This document shows, in pieces, positions 54,197 to 63,857 of a DNA stretch of 64,000 nucleotides (position 1 is its first letter; each line of letters begins with the position of its first letter). The stretch lies in assembly GCA_017303895.1 (NCBI GenBank), contig JAFLBF010000007.1, positions 62,001 through 126,000 of the forward strand, in the 5' to 3' direction. Origin of the DNA: Bacteroidota bacterium. GTDB taxonomy: Bacteria; Bacteroidota; Bacteroidia; 2-12-FULL-35-15. The notes below the pieces were generated by a model. It saw only the letters and a program-made list of their open reading frames with translations, was not told the origin of the DNA and ran no database searches. The position numbers were made by a program, and so were the translations under genes.

Positions 54197-55089
54197 TATT
54201 TTATTTCACAATAACCGTTCTCTAGGGTTAGTTCAACTTTTTTTCCCAGTATGATTGCCACGTTTCTATCAATATGACCGCAAGGGAAATGAAAGCAAAC
54301 AGGATAGTTGTATTCTTTTACTGCATCCAGAATGATGGCTTCTGCTGTTTTTCCAAAAGGGACTGTATTGTCCTTCATGTCACTCATTCCACCTACGATC
54401 AATCCTGTCAGTCCACTCAGTTTGCCGGAGCGTTTCAGGTTCATCATCATCCTGTCGATATGATATAAATATTCATCCAGATCTTCAATGAATAAGATCT
54501 TCCCATTGGTATCAATATCCGAATTGCTTCCGCAAAGTGCATAGAGCAATGATAAATTTCCACCTACAAGTATTCCTTCTGCTTTCCCGTTTTTGTTCAG
54601 CGCATGTGGCTCAAAAGAATAGTGGATCTTTTCTCCGAAAAGCGATTTTCTTAATGTTTCAGTCGCTTCTTCATTCACTTTAAAATTAATAGGCATAGTA
54701 GCATGCAATGTTTGAATGCCCATATTGTGAATATGCGAATGCAATACGGTGATATCACTATAACCAATGATCCATTTTGGATGTTTTTTGAAAGTGCTGA
54801 AATTAAGCTTATCAATGATCCTTACTGTTCCATATCCGCCACGGGCACTGATCACGGCTTTGATGCTTGTATCATCCAGCATGCTTTGAAGGTCGGCCGC
54901 ACGCTCTTCATCTGTTCCTGAAAATTGATGCTCCGCATTAAACACATTTTTTCCTAAGACCACTTCCAGTCCCCAGTTTTGAAGAATGTCAATAGCGGGC
55001 TGCAGTTCCTCCTTGCTGATCTTTCTGGCACATGCTACGATCCCGATCTTGTCGCCTTTTTTTAGAAATTCCGGTTGAATAAATTCCAT
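54196..55089 (-). CDS. LD-carboxypeptidase (peptidase family S66)
   Basis: The 297-residue protein is a serine peptidase that trims the terminal D-Ala from muropeptide tetrapeptides (murein recycling) or hydrolyses related amides. Visible: KGDKIGIVACARKI at the start, the Ser nucleophile in IIGYSDITVLHSH, Glu in LFIEDLDEYLYHIDRMM and His in VCFHFPCGHIDRNV, the expected Ser-Glu-His set. No signal peptide, so cytoplasmic. It is divergent from the hemoglobin gene. Confidence 0.92.
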   Translation of the reverse strand: MEFIQPEFLKKGDKIGIVACARKISKEELQPAIDILQNWGLEVVLGKNVFNAEHQFSGTDEERAADLQSMLDDTSIKAVISARGGYGTVRIIDKLNFSTFKKHPKWIIGYSDITVLHSHIHNMGIQTLHATMPINFKVNEEATETLRKSLFGEKIHYSFEPHALNKNGKAEGILVGGNLSLLYALCGSNSDIDTNGKILFIEDLDEYLYHIDRMMMNLKRSGKLSGLTGLIVGGMSDMKDNTVPFGKTAEAIILDAVKEYNYPVCFHFPCGHIDRNVAIILGKKVELTLENGYCEIK

Positions 55090-55142
55090 GCTATTTCTTT
55101 ATTTACAGTAAAAGTAATCGGATATTTGTATAAAAAATTATC

Positions 55143-55496
55143 ATGAGCAAAACCGATATACTTTCACCTGCTGATGTAACAAAGCTAATCAAAACTTTTT
55201 ATGATAAGTTATTGGTCAGTTCAATAAAACATCATTTTATTCATTTGAATTTGGAGGAGCATTTGCCGAGAGTAGATAGTTTTTGGAATGCGACTCTTTT
55301 TCCGGAGCATGCTTATGCCCAAAATTTGATGGAACGTCACATGCATTTGCCATTGCAAAAAGAAGATTTTAAAGTGTGGTTGAGTTTGTTTTGGGAAAGT
55401 GTGGATGAGCTATTTGCAGGGCCAAATGCCGAAACAACAAAGAATAGAGCTTCCAGTATATCTTATATCATGCAAAAGAAGCTACTCAAGGATTAA
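55143..55496 (+). CDS. Group III truncated hemoglobin
   Basis: The 117-residue single globin domain has the group III marks FYDKLLVSS, HLPRVDSFWNATLF, and the proximal His in ERHMHLPLQKEDFKVWLSLFWESVDELFAGP. Such TrHbs handle NO, oxygen or peroxide under low oxygen. A GATATTTG -7-like box lies upstream. It is monocistronic, followed by an inverted-repeat region before metG. Confidence 0.9.
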   Translation: MSKTDILSPADVTKLIKTFYDKLLVSSIKHHFIHLNLEEHLPRVDSFWNATLFPEHAYAQNLMERHMHLPLQKEDFKVWLSLFWESVDELFAGPNAETTKNRASSISYIMQKKLLKD

Positions 55497-55516
55497 TTTT
55501 TATCTTTGTATGCCAT

Positions 55517-55597
55517 AATTCAAAAGGGTTAAAAAGAGCTTAAGTCAGAAGGATATTTTTTGTATTATCCGCTCTTATGCCCTTTCACTTTTGAATT
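55517..55597. repeat. Nested inverted repeat upstream of metG
   Basis: Outer arms AATTCAAAA (55517-55525) and TTTTGAATT (55589-55597) enclose AAAGGG/CCCTTT (55523-55528, 55580-55585) and AAGAGC/GCTCTT (55534-55539, 55571-55576). The 31-base apex is plain sequence. Perfect outer arms and an 81-bp size would suit either a structured metG leader or a tiny non-autonomous repeat. No T run follows. Confidence 0.6.
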
Positions 55598-55626
55598 GTC
55601 TATTTTTGAATTTTGATTTTAAAATT

Positions 55627-57666
55627 ATGTCCTTAAATTATAAACGACAATTAGTTACAGCAGCATTACCTTATGCCAATGGTCCCGTTCATATCGGACA
55701 TTTGGCGGGTTGTTATTTGCCTGCTGATATTTATGTACGTTACCTGCGCTCCAAAGGAGAAGATGTGAAATTCATTTGCGGATCGGATGAGCATGGCGTA
55801 CCTATTACCATCAAAGCAAAAAAAGAAGGTGTAACACCACAGCAGGTGGTTGATAAATACAACAAGATCATGGGTGATGCATTCAAAGAGTTTGGTGTAT
55901 CATTCGATATCTATTCCCGTACATCCTCTTCCACACATCATGCTACAGCATCGGAGTTCTTCAAAACACTTTTCGATAAAGGTGTTTTTCAGGAAGAGGT
56001 GACAGAACAATATTTTGATGAAAAAGCCAATCAGTTTTTGGCCGACCGATATATCATTGGTACTTGTCCGAAATGTGCCAACGAAAATGCATATGGCGAT
56101 CAGTGCGAAAAATGTGGTACTTCATTGAATCCTACGGATCTTATTAATCCAAGATCAACGCTAAGTGGAGAAAAGCCAGTTTTGAAAAAAACGAAGAACT
56201 GGTTCTTGCCATTGGATAAGATGCAGCCACAAATTGAAGCATTCATTGAATCACATAAAGATTGGAAAACAAATGTATATGGTCAGTGTAAAAGTTGGTT
56301 GAATGCAGGTTTGCAGCCACGTGCTATGACACGCGATCTGGATTGGGGAGTGAAAGTGCCTGTAGAAGGTGCTGATGGAAAAGTATTATACGTATGGTTC
56401 GATGCACCTATCGGTTATATCTCTGCAACAAAAGATCTAACAACTGATTGGGCGAAATACTGGAAAGACAAAGAAACAAAGCTGGTACATTTTATCGGGA
56501 AAGATAATATTGTATTTCATTGCATCATTTTCCCTGCTATGTTAATGGCCGAAGGTTCTTACATCTTGCCGGAGAATGTTCCTGCGAATGAGTTCTTGAA
56601 TCTGGAAGGAGATAAGATCTCTACTTCACGCAACTGGGCAGTGTGGTTACATGAATATTTGTTGGAGTTTAAAGATAAGCAGGATGTATTGCGCTATACC
56701 TTATGTGCTAACGCTCCTGAATCAAAGGATAATGATTTTACCTGGAAAGATTTTCAGGCAAAGAACAACAATGAACTAGTTGCTATTTTGGGAAATTTTG
56801 TGAACCGTACCTTGGTACTTACACATAAATATTATGGAGGGAAAGTTCCTGAAGCAGCCGAATACACCAAGAGTGATGTGTTGTTGCTGGAAGAGATCTC
56901 TAAATATCCTGCAAAAATTGCAGCGAGTATAGAACAATACCGTTTCCGCGAAGCATTGTCGGAATTAATGAATTTAGCACGTTTAGGAAATAAATATCTG
57001 GCCGACAATGAGCCATGGACATTGATCAAAACGGATGAGAAACGTGTTCAAACGATCATGAATCTTTCATTACAGATCTCTGCAAACCTGGCGGTGTTGA
57101 TGGAACCATTCTTGCCATTCACTTCCAAAAAATTAAGTGAGATGCTAAATCTGAATCCTGCATTCAGATGGAATGATGCTACACGTACCGATCTGTTATT
57201 GACCGGACATCAGATCAATGCTGCAGCCTTGTTGTTCGATAAAATTGAAGATGCTGCGATCGATGCACAAATTCAAAAATTAGCGGATTCTAAAAAAATG
57301 AATGAAGCGCAAAATAAAACCGTAGAACCTGCTAAAGCAGAAACATCCTTCGATGATTTTAGTAAAATGGATATCCGTGTAGGAACTATTCTAGAAGCGG
57401 AGCGTGTTCCTAAAACGGAGAAATTATTAAAGCTGAAAATTGATACCGGAATTGATCAACGCACGGTTGTAAGCGGTATTGCAGAATACTACAAACCGGA
57501 AGACATCATCGGTCAGCAAGTATCTATATTGGTAAATTTGGCTCCACGTAAGATCAAAGGAATTGAAAGTCAGGGAATGATCTTGATGGCGGAGAACAAT
57601 GCAGGAGAGTTAAGTTTCGTGGCTCCTACAAAGAGCAATATGAATAACGGAGGAGGGATCAAATAA
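55627..57666 (+). CDS. metG: Methionyl-tRNA synthetase
   Basis: The 679-residue protein starts [28 protein letters not shown] with the HIGH motif; an in-frame TTG at 55591 lies in the inverted repeat and is rejected. The zinc knuckle has [17 protein letters not shown], the KMSKS loop is KISTS, and the tRNA-binding C-terminal domain (about 570-679) begins [29 protein letters not shown]. The long form with the EMAP-like domain is usual in Bacteroidota. Confidence 0.97.
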   Translation: MSLNYKRQLVTAALPYANGPVHIGHLAGCYLPADIYVRYLRSKGEDVKFICGSDEHGVPITIKAKKEGVTPQQVVDKYNKIMGDAFKEFGVSFDIYSRTSSSTHHATASEFFKTLFDKGVFQEEVTEQYFDEKANQFLADRYIIGTCPKCANENAYGDQCEKCGTSLNPTDLINPRSTLSGEKPVLKKTKNWFLPLDKMQPQIEAFIESHKDWKTNVYGQCKSWLNAGLQPRAMTRDLDWGVKVPVEGADGKVLYVWFDAPIGYISATKDLTTDWAKYWKDKETKLVHFIGKDNIVFHCIIFPAMLMAEGSYILPENVPANEFLNLEGDKISTSRNWAVWLHEYLLEFKDKQDVLRYTLCANAPESKDNDFTWKDFQAKNNNELVAILGNFVNRTLVLTHKYYGGKVPEAAEYTKSDVLLLEEISKYPAKIAASIEQYRFREALSELMNLARLGNKYLADNEPWTLIKTDEKRVQTIMNLSLQISANLAVLMEPFLPFTSKKLSEMLNLNPAFRWNDATRTDLLLTGHQINAAALLFDKIEDAAIDAQIQKLADSKKMNEAQNKTVEPAKAETSFDDFSKMDIRVGTILEAERVPKTEKLLKLKIDTGIDQRTVVSGIAEYYKPEDIIGQQVSILVNLAPRKIKGIESQGMILMAENNAGELSFVAPTKSNMNNGGGIK

Positions 57667-57685
57667 ATTTTAAAATAAAAACAGA

Positions 57686-57731
57686 AAGGTCCGCAGGCAG
57701 AACAGAACGTTTTATTATGCGGGCCTTTTTT
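57686..57731 (+). terminator. Terminator after metG
   Basis: AAGGTCCGCA (57686-57695) pairs with TGCGGGCCTT (57718-57727, one G-T pair) and a T run follows. Confidence 0.8.
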
Positions 57732-57748
57732 ATGATATAAACATTACA

Positions 57749-59893
57749 ATGAAAAAGATCGTACTATTATTTGTTGCAATTGCAAATGTTGCTTTCGCTC
57801 AAACCAAGCTATTTACCATGGAAGAAGCTGTGGTGCTGCAACGCTCCACACTTGCTCCCGCTAAGCTCAAACAATTGATGTGGCAAAAGAATGCCGACAA
57901 TTATTCATTCATCGAAAAACGGGGAAATGAAGATGTGTTGGTTGTTTATGCTGCAGCATCTGCCAAAGAGATAAATGCACTTAATCTTACTCAGCTCAAT
58001 ACTGCGCTTACATCTGCGTCATTAAATACAGTGAAATCTTTCCCTGCTATTCAATGGCTGAACAACAAACAATTTACATTCGAAGCAGATAAAAAATTGA
58101 TCAGTGTTGATATTACTACCAAAAAAGCAAAAGTAGAAGCTAGTCGCGATTTAGGTGAAGAAGCCGCCAATAAAGATGTTGCCGATAAAACCAATTATGT
58201 GGCTTTCACAGTAAAGAATAATCTATTTGTGTTTGATGGAAAAGAAAAACTGATCGTAACGAATGATGCGGATCAAAATATTGTAAACGGTCAAACCGTT
58301 CATCGCGATGAATTTGGTATTCACAAAGGAACGTATTGGTCGCCAAAAGGAAATTTATTAGCCTTCTACCGCATGGATCAAACCATGGTAACGGATTATC
58401 CTGTTATCGACTGGGCACCCCGTCCGGCAAAGAATGTGAACATCAAATACCCGATGGCAGGTGATAAAAGTCATGAAGTGACGGTGGGTATTTACAATGT
58501 GAGCAGCGGCAAAACAGTGTTTCTAAAAACAGGCGAGCCTAAAGAGCAATACCTTACCAATATCGCCTGGAGCAATGATGAACAATATGTGTACATCGCT
58601 GTGTTGAATCGCGGGCAGGATCATATGAAATTGAATAAATACAATGTTACTACCGGCTTACTTGAAAAAACATTGTTCGAAGAAAAGCATGAGAAATATG
58701 TGCACCCAATGCACCCGATGGTGTTTTTGCCTAATGGAAAACAATTCATCTGGCAAAGTGAACGCGATGGATTTAATCATCTGTATCTTTACAATGAAGA
58801 TGGTACCTTGGTAAAACAACTAACAAAAGGCAATTGGCTGATAACTGATCTGGCCGGATTGGATGCTAAAGGAAGCAAAGCATATTATACTTCTACAACA
58901 GAAAGTGGGATCACCCGTAATTTTTATTCGGTAGATATTAAATCAGGAAAAACAACACGCATCACAAAAGGCGATGGAACACATGTTAGTTTATTGAGTA
59001 GTTCAGGAAACTATATTTTAGATAATTTTCAAAATACTTCTGTACCAAGAAATGTATATGTGAATTCCACCAATGGCAAATCATCCAAATTGATCTACAC
59101 GGCCGCTAATCCAATTCAAGATTATAAATTGGGCGAAATGAAGATCTTTACTTTGAAAAGCGAAAGTGGTGATGACCTGTATTGCCGTTTATACAAACCG
59201 GTTGATTTCGATTCTACAAAAAAATATCCAACCATCGTTTATCTGTATAACGGACCAAGTGCACAAATGATAAACAACACCTGGAATGGTGGAGGCGACC
59301 TTTGGTTTCAATACATGGCACAACGTGGCTATGTTGTATTTACACTCGATGGTAGAGGAAGTGCCAACAGAGGTTTGGCCTTCGAACAAGCGATCTTCCG
59401 GAATTTAGGTGTAAATGAAATGAAGGATCAAATGGTGGGCGTTGACTATTTGAAAAAACAAAAATTTGTGGACGCTGCCCGCATGGGAATTTTCGGATGG
59501 AGCTATGGTGGATTCATGACCACCAGTATCATGACACGTTATCCGGATATATTTAAAGCAGGTGTAGCAGGTGGCCCGGTGATTGATTGGACCTATTACG
59601 AAGTGATGTACACCGAGCGTTATATGGATACTCCACAAGAAAATCCGGAAGGTTACAAAACAAGCCGTACTATCGACTATATTGATAATTTAAAAGGAAA
59701 ATTGATGTTGATCCACGGAGCACAAGATCCAACCGTTGTTTGGCAACATAGCATTCAATATTTAAAAGCGTGTGTTGATAAGAAAAAGCAAGTGGATTAT
59801 TTTGTGTATCCCGGACATGAACACAATGTGCTTGGAAAAGACCGCGAACACTTGTATCAAAAAGTGACCGATTATTTTATGCAAAATTTGTAG
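57749..59893 (+). CDS. Dipeptidyl-peptidase IV-like S9 peptidase
   Basis: The 714-residue protein has a signal peptide (MKKIVLLFVAIANVAFAQ), a propeller N-terminal domain (about 90-450, with TYWSPKGNLLAFYRMDQTMVTDYP as in DPP-IV) and an alpha/beta hydrolase C-terminus with Ser585 in FGWSYGGFM, Asp660 in GAQDPTVVW and His690 or His692 in YPGHEHNV. It would cleave X-Pro dipeptides from peptides in the periplasm. It is 42 bases from the next gene, whose signal peptide begins with the same seven residues. Confidence 0.92.
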   Translation: MKKIVLLFVAIANVAFAQTKLFTMEEAVVLQRSTLAPAKLKQLMWQKNADNYSFIEKRGNEDVLVVYAAASAKEINALNLTQLNTALTSASLNTVKSFPAIQWLNNKQFTFEADKKLISVDITTKKAKVEASRDLGEEAANKDVADKTNYVAFTVKNNLFVFDGKEKLIVTNDADQNIVNGQTVHRDEFGIHKGTYWSPKGNLLAFYRMDQTMVTDYPVIDWAPRPAKNVNIKYPMAGDKSHEVTVGIYNVSSGKTVFLKTGEPKEQYLTNIAWSNDEQYVYIAVLNRGQDHMKLNKYNVTTGLLEKTLFEEKHEKYVHPMHPMVFLPNGKQFIWQSERDGFNHLYLYNEDGTLVKQLTKGNWLITDLAGLDAKGSKAYYTSTTESGITRNFYSVDIKSGKTTRITKGDGTHVSLLSSSGNYILDNFQNTSVPRNVYVNSTNGKSSKLIYTAANPIQDYKLGEMKIFTLKSESGDDLYCRLYKPVDFDSTKKYPTIVYLYNGPSAQMINNTWNGGGDLWFQYMAQRGYVVFTLDGRGSANRGLAFEQAIFRNLGVNEMKDQMVGVDYLKKQKFVDAARMGIFGWSYGGFMTTSIMTRYPDIFKAGVAGGPVIDWTYYEVMYTERYMDTPQENPEGYKTSRTIDYIDNLKGKLMLIHGAQDPTVVWQHSIQYLKACVDKKKQVDYFVYPGHEHNVLGKDREHLYQKVTDYFMQNL

Positions 59894-59935
59894 TATGATC
59901 TATTTTGGTGTATTTTAGTGTAAACTAAATACCCC

Positions 59936-61687
59936 ATGAAAAAAATTGTACTCCTGTTTTTTTTCTTTGCTATTGCATTTTCAAAGAATAACTATGCACA
60001 ATGTCCAGGTTGTGCCATTAACTCTACTTTAACCACTCCCGGTATTTATCCCGATACATTACCGAACGGAATACAAGCTCAGCCCTACAGCGAAGATGTT
60101 ACCTTTGTGATGTTCACCGATACTTCCGGTTTTTCTGTGAACTATTTCAAGATCGTTTCGGTAACAGGTTTACCTTTTGGTTTGAACTGGCAATGTAATA
60201 ACTCATCAACCGGTTGTCAGTACGATCCGAATGTGAGTATGTATGGATGTGTGAAGATCTGCGGAACACCCATGCAAAGCGGACATTTCATAGTAGATGT
60301 AGGTGTACTTACTAATTTAACGGTTGTAGGGAATATCAATTCAGTTATTCAAATTGTCATCGATATTGATCCTGCTGCGGGTGGCAACTCCGGCTTTTCA
60401 TTTAGTCCTGCTCAGTCATGCGACAGCGCTACGGTTGCATTCAATGGTTTGATCTCCGGTGCTCCGAATCCAACAGCGTATGCCTGGAATTTCGGGAATG
60501 GAAATACCAGCACCGTTCAAAATCCTCCTGCACAACAATACACCACTCCGGGTGATTATGTGGTTTCCTTGCAAACAGATATTTTGGGATACAAGATCAC
60601 AGGTGTGAATGTAACAGGCTTGAATAACAACTGGTGTGGGGATGTGGAAGAAGCCAGCTGTACCTTCAATAATCCTGATCCGTATTTTCAAATCTTCAAT
60701 TCCTTGTCCAACAATTTATACACAGCCTCTTCTTTGAGCGATGTACAAAGCGGATCATGGAGCGGATTGAATATTTTATTGAACAATCCCCCATATTCTA
60801 TTACCATTATGGATGAGGACAATGTATCACAAGATGATAACCTGGGAACATTTCCTTTTTCGGTATCCGGACCGGGAACTATTCCTTTTAGTGGAGCAGG
60901 TGGCACATCTGGAACCATCACGGTTGCTACGTATGTGATCCAGTCGTTCACCAATTATGATACAGTACATGTGTATGCACTGCCAGCAGCGGGAACTGTT
61001 TCTTATGCCGTGAATGATTCGGTATGTGCGGGCGATTCTATTTTGCTAACTGCCAATGGAGTAGGAGTGAATGCATTGCAATGGTACAATGATACAACCT
61101 TGTTGGTCAATGAAACAGGATTGAATTACACGGCTACACAAACAGGTGATTATTATTTCCAATTGACCAATGCAAACGGATGTTCCTCTTTAAGTCCGGT
61201 ACAACATATTGAAATTGTTCCATTGCCAACAACACCAACTTTCTTAGCATCAGGCAATGTGTTGAATTGTTTCCTTACAGGCTATCAATTACAATGGTAT
61301 TTGAATGGCAATCCAATTGCGGGTGCTGATTCTACCAGCTATGTGGTAACACAAAGTGGAAATTATTCAGTAGTAGCTACCGATGTTTTTGGTTGTACAA
61401 GCACCAGCATCACTATTCCTGTAACATACAGCGCCATCAATGATATCGAGTTGTTGAACAATTTAGTGATCTATCCAAACCCAACATCTGATGTTGTTAT
61501 GATCAATGGTGGCGACAAGATCGTTGGATACAATTATACTTTGTCTGATAATTTAGGAAGAATAGTACAAGCAGGTGTGATCGATCAAATGGAAACACAA
61601 TTATCCTTGAACGAATTACAAACCGGGTTCTATTTCCTAACTGTTAGCGGAAAAGCATCACATACTTATAAGATTGTTAAGAAGTGA
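59936..61687 (+). CDS. T9SS-sorted adhesin-like protein with PKD and Ig-like domains
   Basis: The 583-residue protein has a signal peptide (MKKIVLLFFFFAIAFSKNNYAQ), a Cys-containing N-terminal region, a PKD-like domain (about 160-230, AYAWNFGNGNTSTVQNPPAQQYTTPGDYVVSL), a calcium-binding C2-like segment with ITIMDEDNVSQDDNLG, two Ig-like repeats (QWYNDTTLLVNETGLNYTATQTGDYYFQL; QWYLNGNPIAGADSTSYVV) and a T9SS sorting domain (LVIYPNPTSDVVMI, ending HTYKIVKK). Surface-exposed role is inferred. Confidence 0.87.
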   Translation: MKKIVLLFFFFAIAFSKNNYAQCPGCAINSTLTTPGIYPDTLPNGIQAQPYSEDVTFVMFTDTSGFSVNYFKIVSVTGLPFGLNWQCNNSSTGCQYDPNVSMYGCVKICGTPMQSGHFIVDVGVLTNLTVVGNINSVIQIVIDIDPAAGGNSGFSFSPAQSCDSATVAFNGLISGAPNPTAYAWNFGNGNTSTVQNPPAQQYTTPGDYVVSLQTDILGYKITGVNVTGLNNNWCGDVEEASCTFNNPDPYFQIFNSLSNNLYTASSLSDVQSGSWSGLNILLNNPPYSITIMDEDNVSQDDNLGTFPFSVSGPGTIPFSGAGGTSGTITVATYVIQSFTNYDTVHVYALPAAGTVSYAVNDSVCAGDSILLTANGVGVNALQWYNDTTLLVNETGLNYTATQTGDYYFQLTNANGCSSLSPVQHIEIVPLPTTPTFLASGNVLNCFLTGYQLQWYLNGNPIAGADSTSYVVTQSGNYSVVATDVFGCTSTSITIPVTYSAINDIELLNNLVIYPNPTSDVVMINGGDKIVGYNYTLSDNLGRIVQAGVIDQMETQLSLNELQTGFYFLTVSGKASHTYKIVKK

Positions 61688-61734
61688 TGTAGGATGACGG
61701 ATGTTTGATGTTGGATGAATTGAATGCGTGCGTG

Positions 61735-61773
61735 TGTCAGTTCGAGTGGCGAGGTACGAGCTGTATCGAGAAC
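61735..61773 (+). repeat. Dispersed palindromic repeat, second copy
   Basis: GTCAGTTCGAG (61736-61746) and TATCGAGAAC (61764-61773) form the arms. Compared with the purL copy the outer pair is changed from C-G to G-C, a compensatory change that supports a hairpin. A GATGAGTT/AACTCATC hairpin and two CTCATCCCCTCAT direct repeats follow up to 61840; these may end the minus-strand OmpA transcript. Confidence 0.7.
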
Positions 61774-61840
61774 GTTTGGGATTGATGAGTTGTGATTTCT
61801 CCAACTCATCCCCTCATCACTTTATTACCTCATCCCCTCA

Positions 61841-62641
61841 TTACTTTTTTATGATCGTAATATCCACCCGTCTATTCTGCTTCCTACCTTCTTCGGTAGC
61901 ATCATCACCAATGGGTTTGTTTCGACTGTAACCTTTGTAGGTCATTCGTTTTTCGGCAATGCCTTTATATGCCAGGTAATCAAACACAGCTCTGGCTCTT
62001 TCAATGGATAGAGGCATATCATTGGCACAACATACATGACCGCCAATTTCAATTTCAAGTGTAGGATTGTCCTTCATTGTTTTTAATAAACTTTCCAAGG
62101 CAGGTTTTGATTCAGGTAAAAGGTCAGCAGTACCACCCACAAAATTTATGTTCTTTAAAATTAATGTTGCACCCACTTCCAGTTCGGCATTACCAAATGT
62201 TCCCGGTTTGTTTTCTGTGACAGCCTTTACTTCACTTTCCACTTTTTGTGGGATGAACTCTACTGAAATGACCGTTCTGCGGTTTAGGGCTTTTCCTTGT
62301 TCTGTAGTATTATCAGCCATAGGTGAGGAGGCACCCAATCCTTCAGATTGTATTGCACTTGAAGCAATGCCTTTAGCGATAAGATATTGCGTAACGCTGG
62401 CAGCACGTTTTTGGGAAAGTGTTTTATTCTTTTCTTCAGAGCCGGTATTATCTGTATAACCATATACACTGATCTGTTGCACCGCATTACTTTTTATAAA
62501 AACAGCAAAAGAATCCAACAGCTTGGAATCTTTTGCAGATATACCACTTTCATTGGAATTAAAATGAATGATGATTTGATGCTGTGCTTTGCTGCTGAAT
62601 GAGCAAACAAAAAATAAGATGAGAAAAAGCGCTTGTTTCAT
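61841..62641 (-). CDS. Protein with two OmpA-like peptidoglycan-binding domains
   Basis: The 266-residue protein starts MKQALFLILFFVCSFSSKAQ (signal peptide; an upstream start at 62677 is rejected). Two OmpA_C domains follow: one at about 22-125 (ISVYGYTDNTGSEEKNKTLSQKRAASV), one at about 150-265 (IEIGGHVCCANDMPLSIERARAVFDYL). In the second, the usual Asp of the GHTD motif is Val and two Cys follow. There is no barrel domain, so it is a soluble periplasmic or lipid-free protein. Domain duplication without a barrel is less common. Confidence 0.85.
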   Translation of the reverse strand: MKQALFLILFFVCSFSSKAQHQIIIHFNSNESGISAKDSKLLDSFAVFIKSNAVQQISVYGYTDNTGSEEKNKTLSQKRAASVTQYLIAKGIASSAIQSEGLGASSPMADNTTEQGKALNRRTVISVEFIPQKVESEVKAVTENKPGTFGNAELEVGATLILKNINFVGGTADLLPESKPALESLLKTMKDNPTLEIEIGGHVCCANDMPLSIERARAVFDYLAYKGIAEKRMTYKGYSRNKPIGDDATEEGRKQNRRVDITIIKK

Positions 62642-62834
62642 AAACCTGTTTTTATACCATAACGGAAGCGGATGCAAAAAGGCACAGGATTTTTCTATTT
62701 TCTTTAAAATATTGCCTTAAATTTACTACGGGACACCGATTTTAAAGTATTGAAGTGTCTTTTAAACAAAATATTTTGTGTTTTTTGAATATTGAAAACC
62801 AAATATTACAATAAAGTACAAAAATTATAAAGAA

Positions 62835-63857
62835 ATGGATTATTCTTATAAATATTTCGGAAAATCATTGTCATTCTTGACATGGAATGATATTGAGAAT
62901 TATTTTTTAGATGCTAAAGAAGAAACAGATACAATCGAATTTAAATCTTTTATTGGAAAAGATCTTCATGAAACGCATTACAAAAAAATACTTGAAACAA
63001 CTTGTGCTTTTCTTAATTCAAATGGAGGGATAATTATATGGGGTGCACCAGAAGGATTTAAAGTGGAAGGGAAAAAAGAAAAATCCTTTAAAGGTAATTT
63101 GAGGCCATTAAATGTAGTATTAGAAAAAGATGCACTTATTTCAAAAATTTCAAGTAAGATTATATCAATGCCGGAAGGTATTAATGTACAGATTTTAAAA
63201 AAGGGGGCAGTTTGCATTTGTGTATTTGAAATTCAGAAAAGTAATTATTCTCCTCATCAGACAGATAATATTTATTATATGCGACTTGATGGACAAAATG
63301 TTCCTGCACCACATTACTTTGTGGAGGCAATGTTTCGACAGGTTAAATACCCGAATATTGAGGGCTATTTGAAATTTCATGGTGTAAGCCGTGTACACAA
63401 TTCCATTTATAGCTTAACTGTAGAAGCATTTATTTTCAATCAGTCCCCTTTTCAAAATGAGACACAAGTTCATTTGAGTTTAGCGAATGACGTTGGTTCT
63501 ATTTCAGGTAATTCAAATAATATCAATCCTAAGATTGTTTATTGGAACAATGGAAGAGCCGTTAAGTATAAAGATGTAATGTCCGTATTGCATTATGGAT
63601 CACCATTGAGTAAATTTATTTCAATTGAAGTTCCTCTTGGTCAAATTCCGGGCGAAATTAATGTCCAACTTTTTTTTGGAGGTAAAAATAGCCCGCAGAA
63701 GGTTTCTGAATATAAATGTGCATTGACATTTTCCGAAGAGTTAAATGGCGCTATAAAATGTGAAATTATTGAACTGAATGAAAATATTCATATGCATGAC
63801 CTTCCTCAAGCTGCACTTTCAAAAGCAGAAATGTTAAAGAGGATTTTAGGCCGTTAA
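62835..63857 (+). CDS. AlbA_2 (Schlafen-like) domain protein
   Basis: In this 340-residue protein the N-terminal 150 or so residues form an AlbA_2 domain: DTIEFKSFIGKDLHETHYKKILETTCAFLNSNGGIIIWGAPEGF, a fold found in Schlafen-like and some defence proteins. The rest (160-340) is beta-rich with no known domain (IEGYLKFHGVSRVHNSIYSLTVEAFIFN) and could be a sensor. No nuclease motif is visible. It is AT-richer than the neighbours and has no operon partner. From 63858 to the end of the window I see no gene. Confidence 0.75.
   Translation: MDYSYKYFGKSLSFLTWNDIENYFLDAKEETDTIEFKSFIGKDLHETHYKKILETTCAFLNSNGGIIIWGAPEGFKVEGKKEKSFKGNLRPLNVVLEKDALISKISSKIISMPEGINVQILKKGAVCICVFEIQKSNYSPHQTDNIYYMRLDGQNVPAPHYFVEAMFRQVKYPNIEGYLKFHGVSRVHNSIYSLTVEAFIFNQSPFQNETQVHLSLANDVGSISGNSNNINPKIVYWNNGRAVKYKDVMSVLHYGSPLSKFISIEVPLGQIPGEINVQLFFGGKNSPQKVSEYKCALTFSEELNGAIKCEIIELNENIHMHDLPQAALSKAEMLKRILGR

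Noticed and set aside
55497-55626. T-box riboswitch before metG
   Set aside because: No T-box sequence or specifier stem recognised, and no terminator follows.
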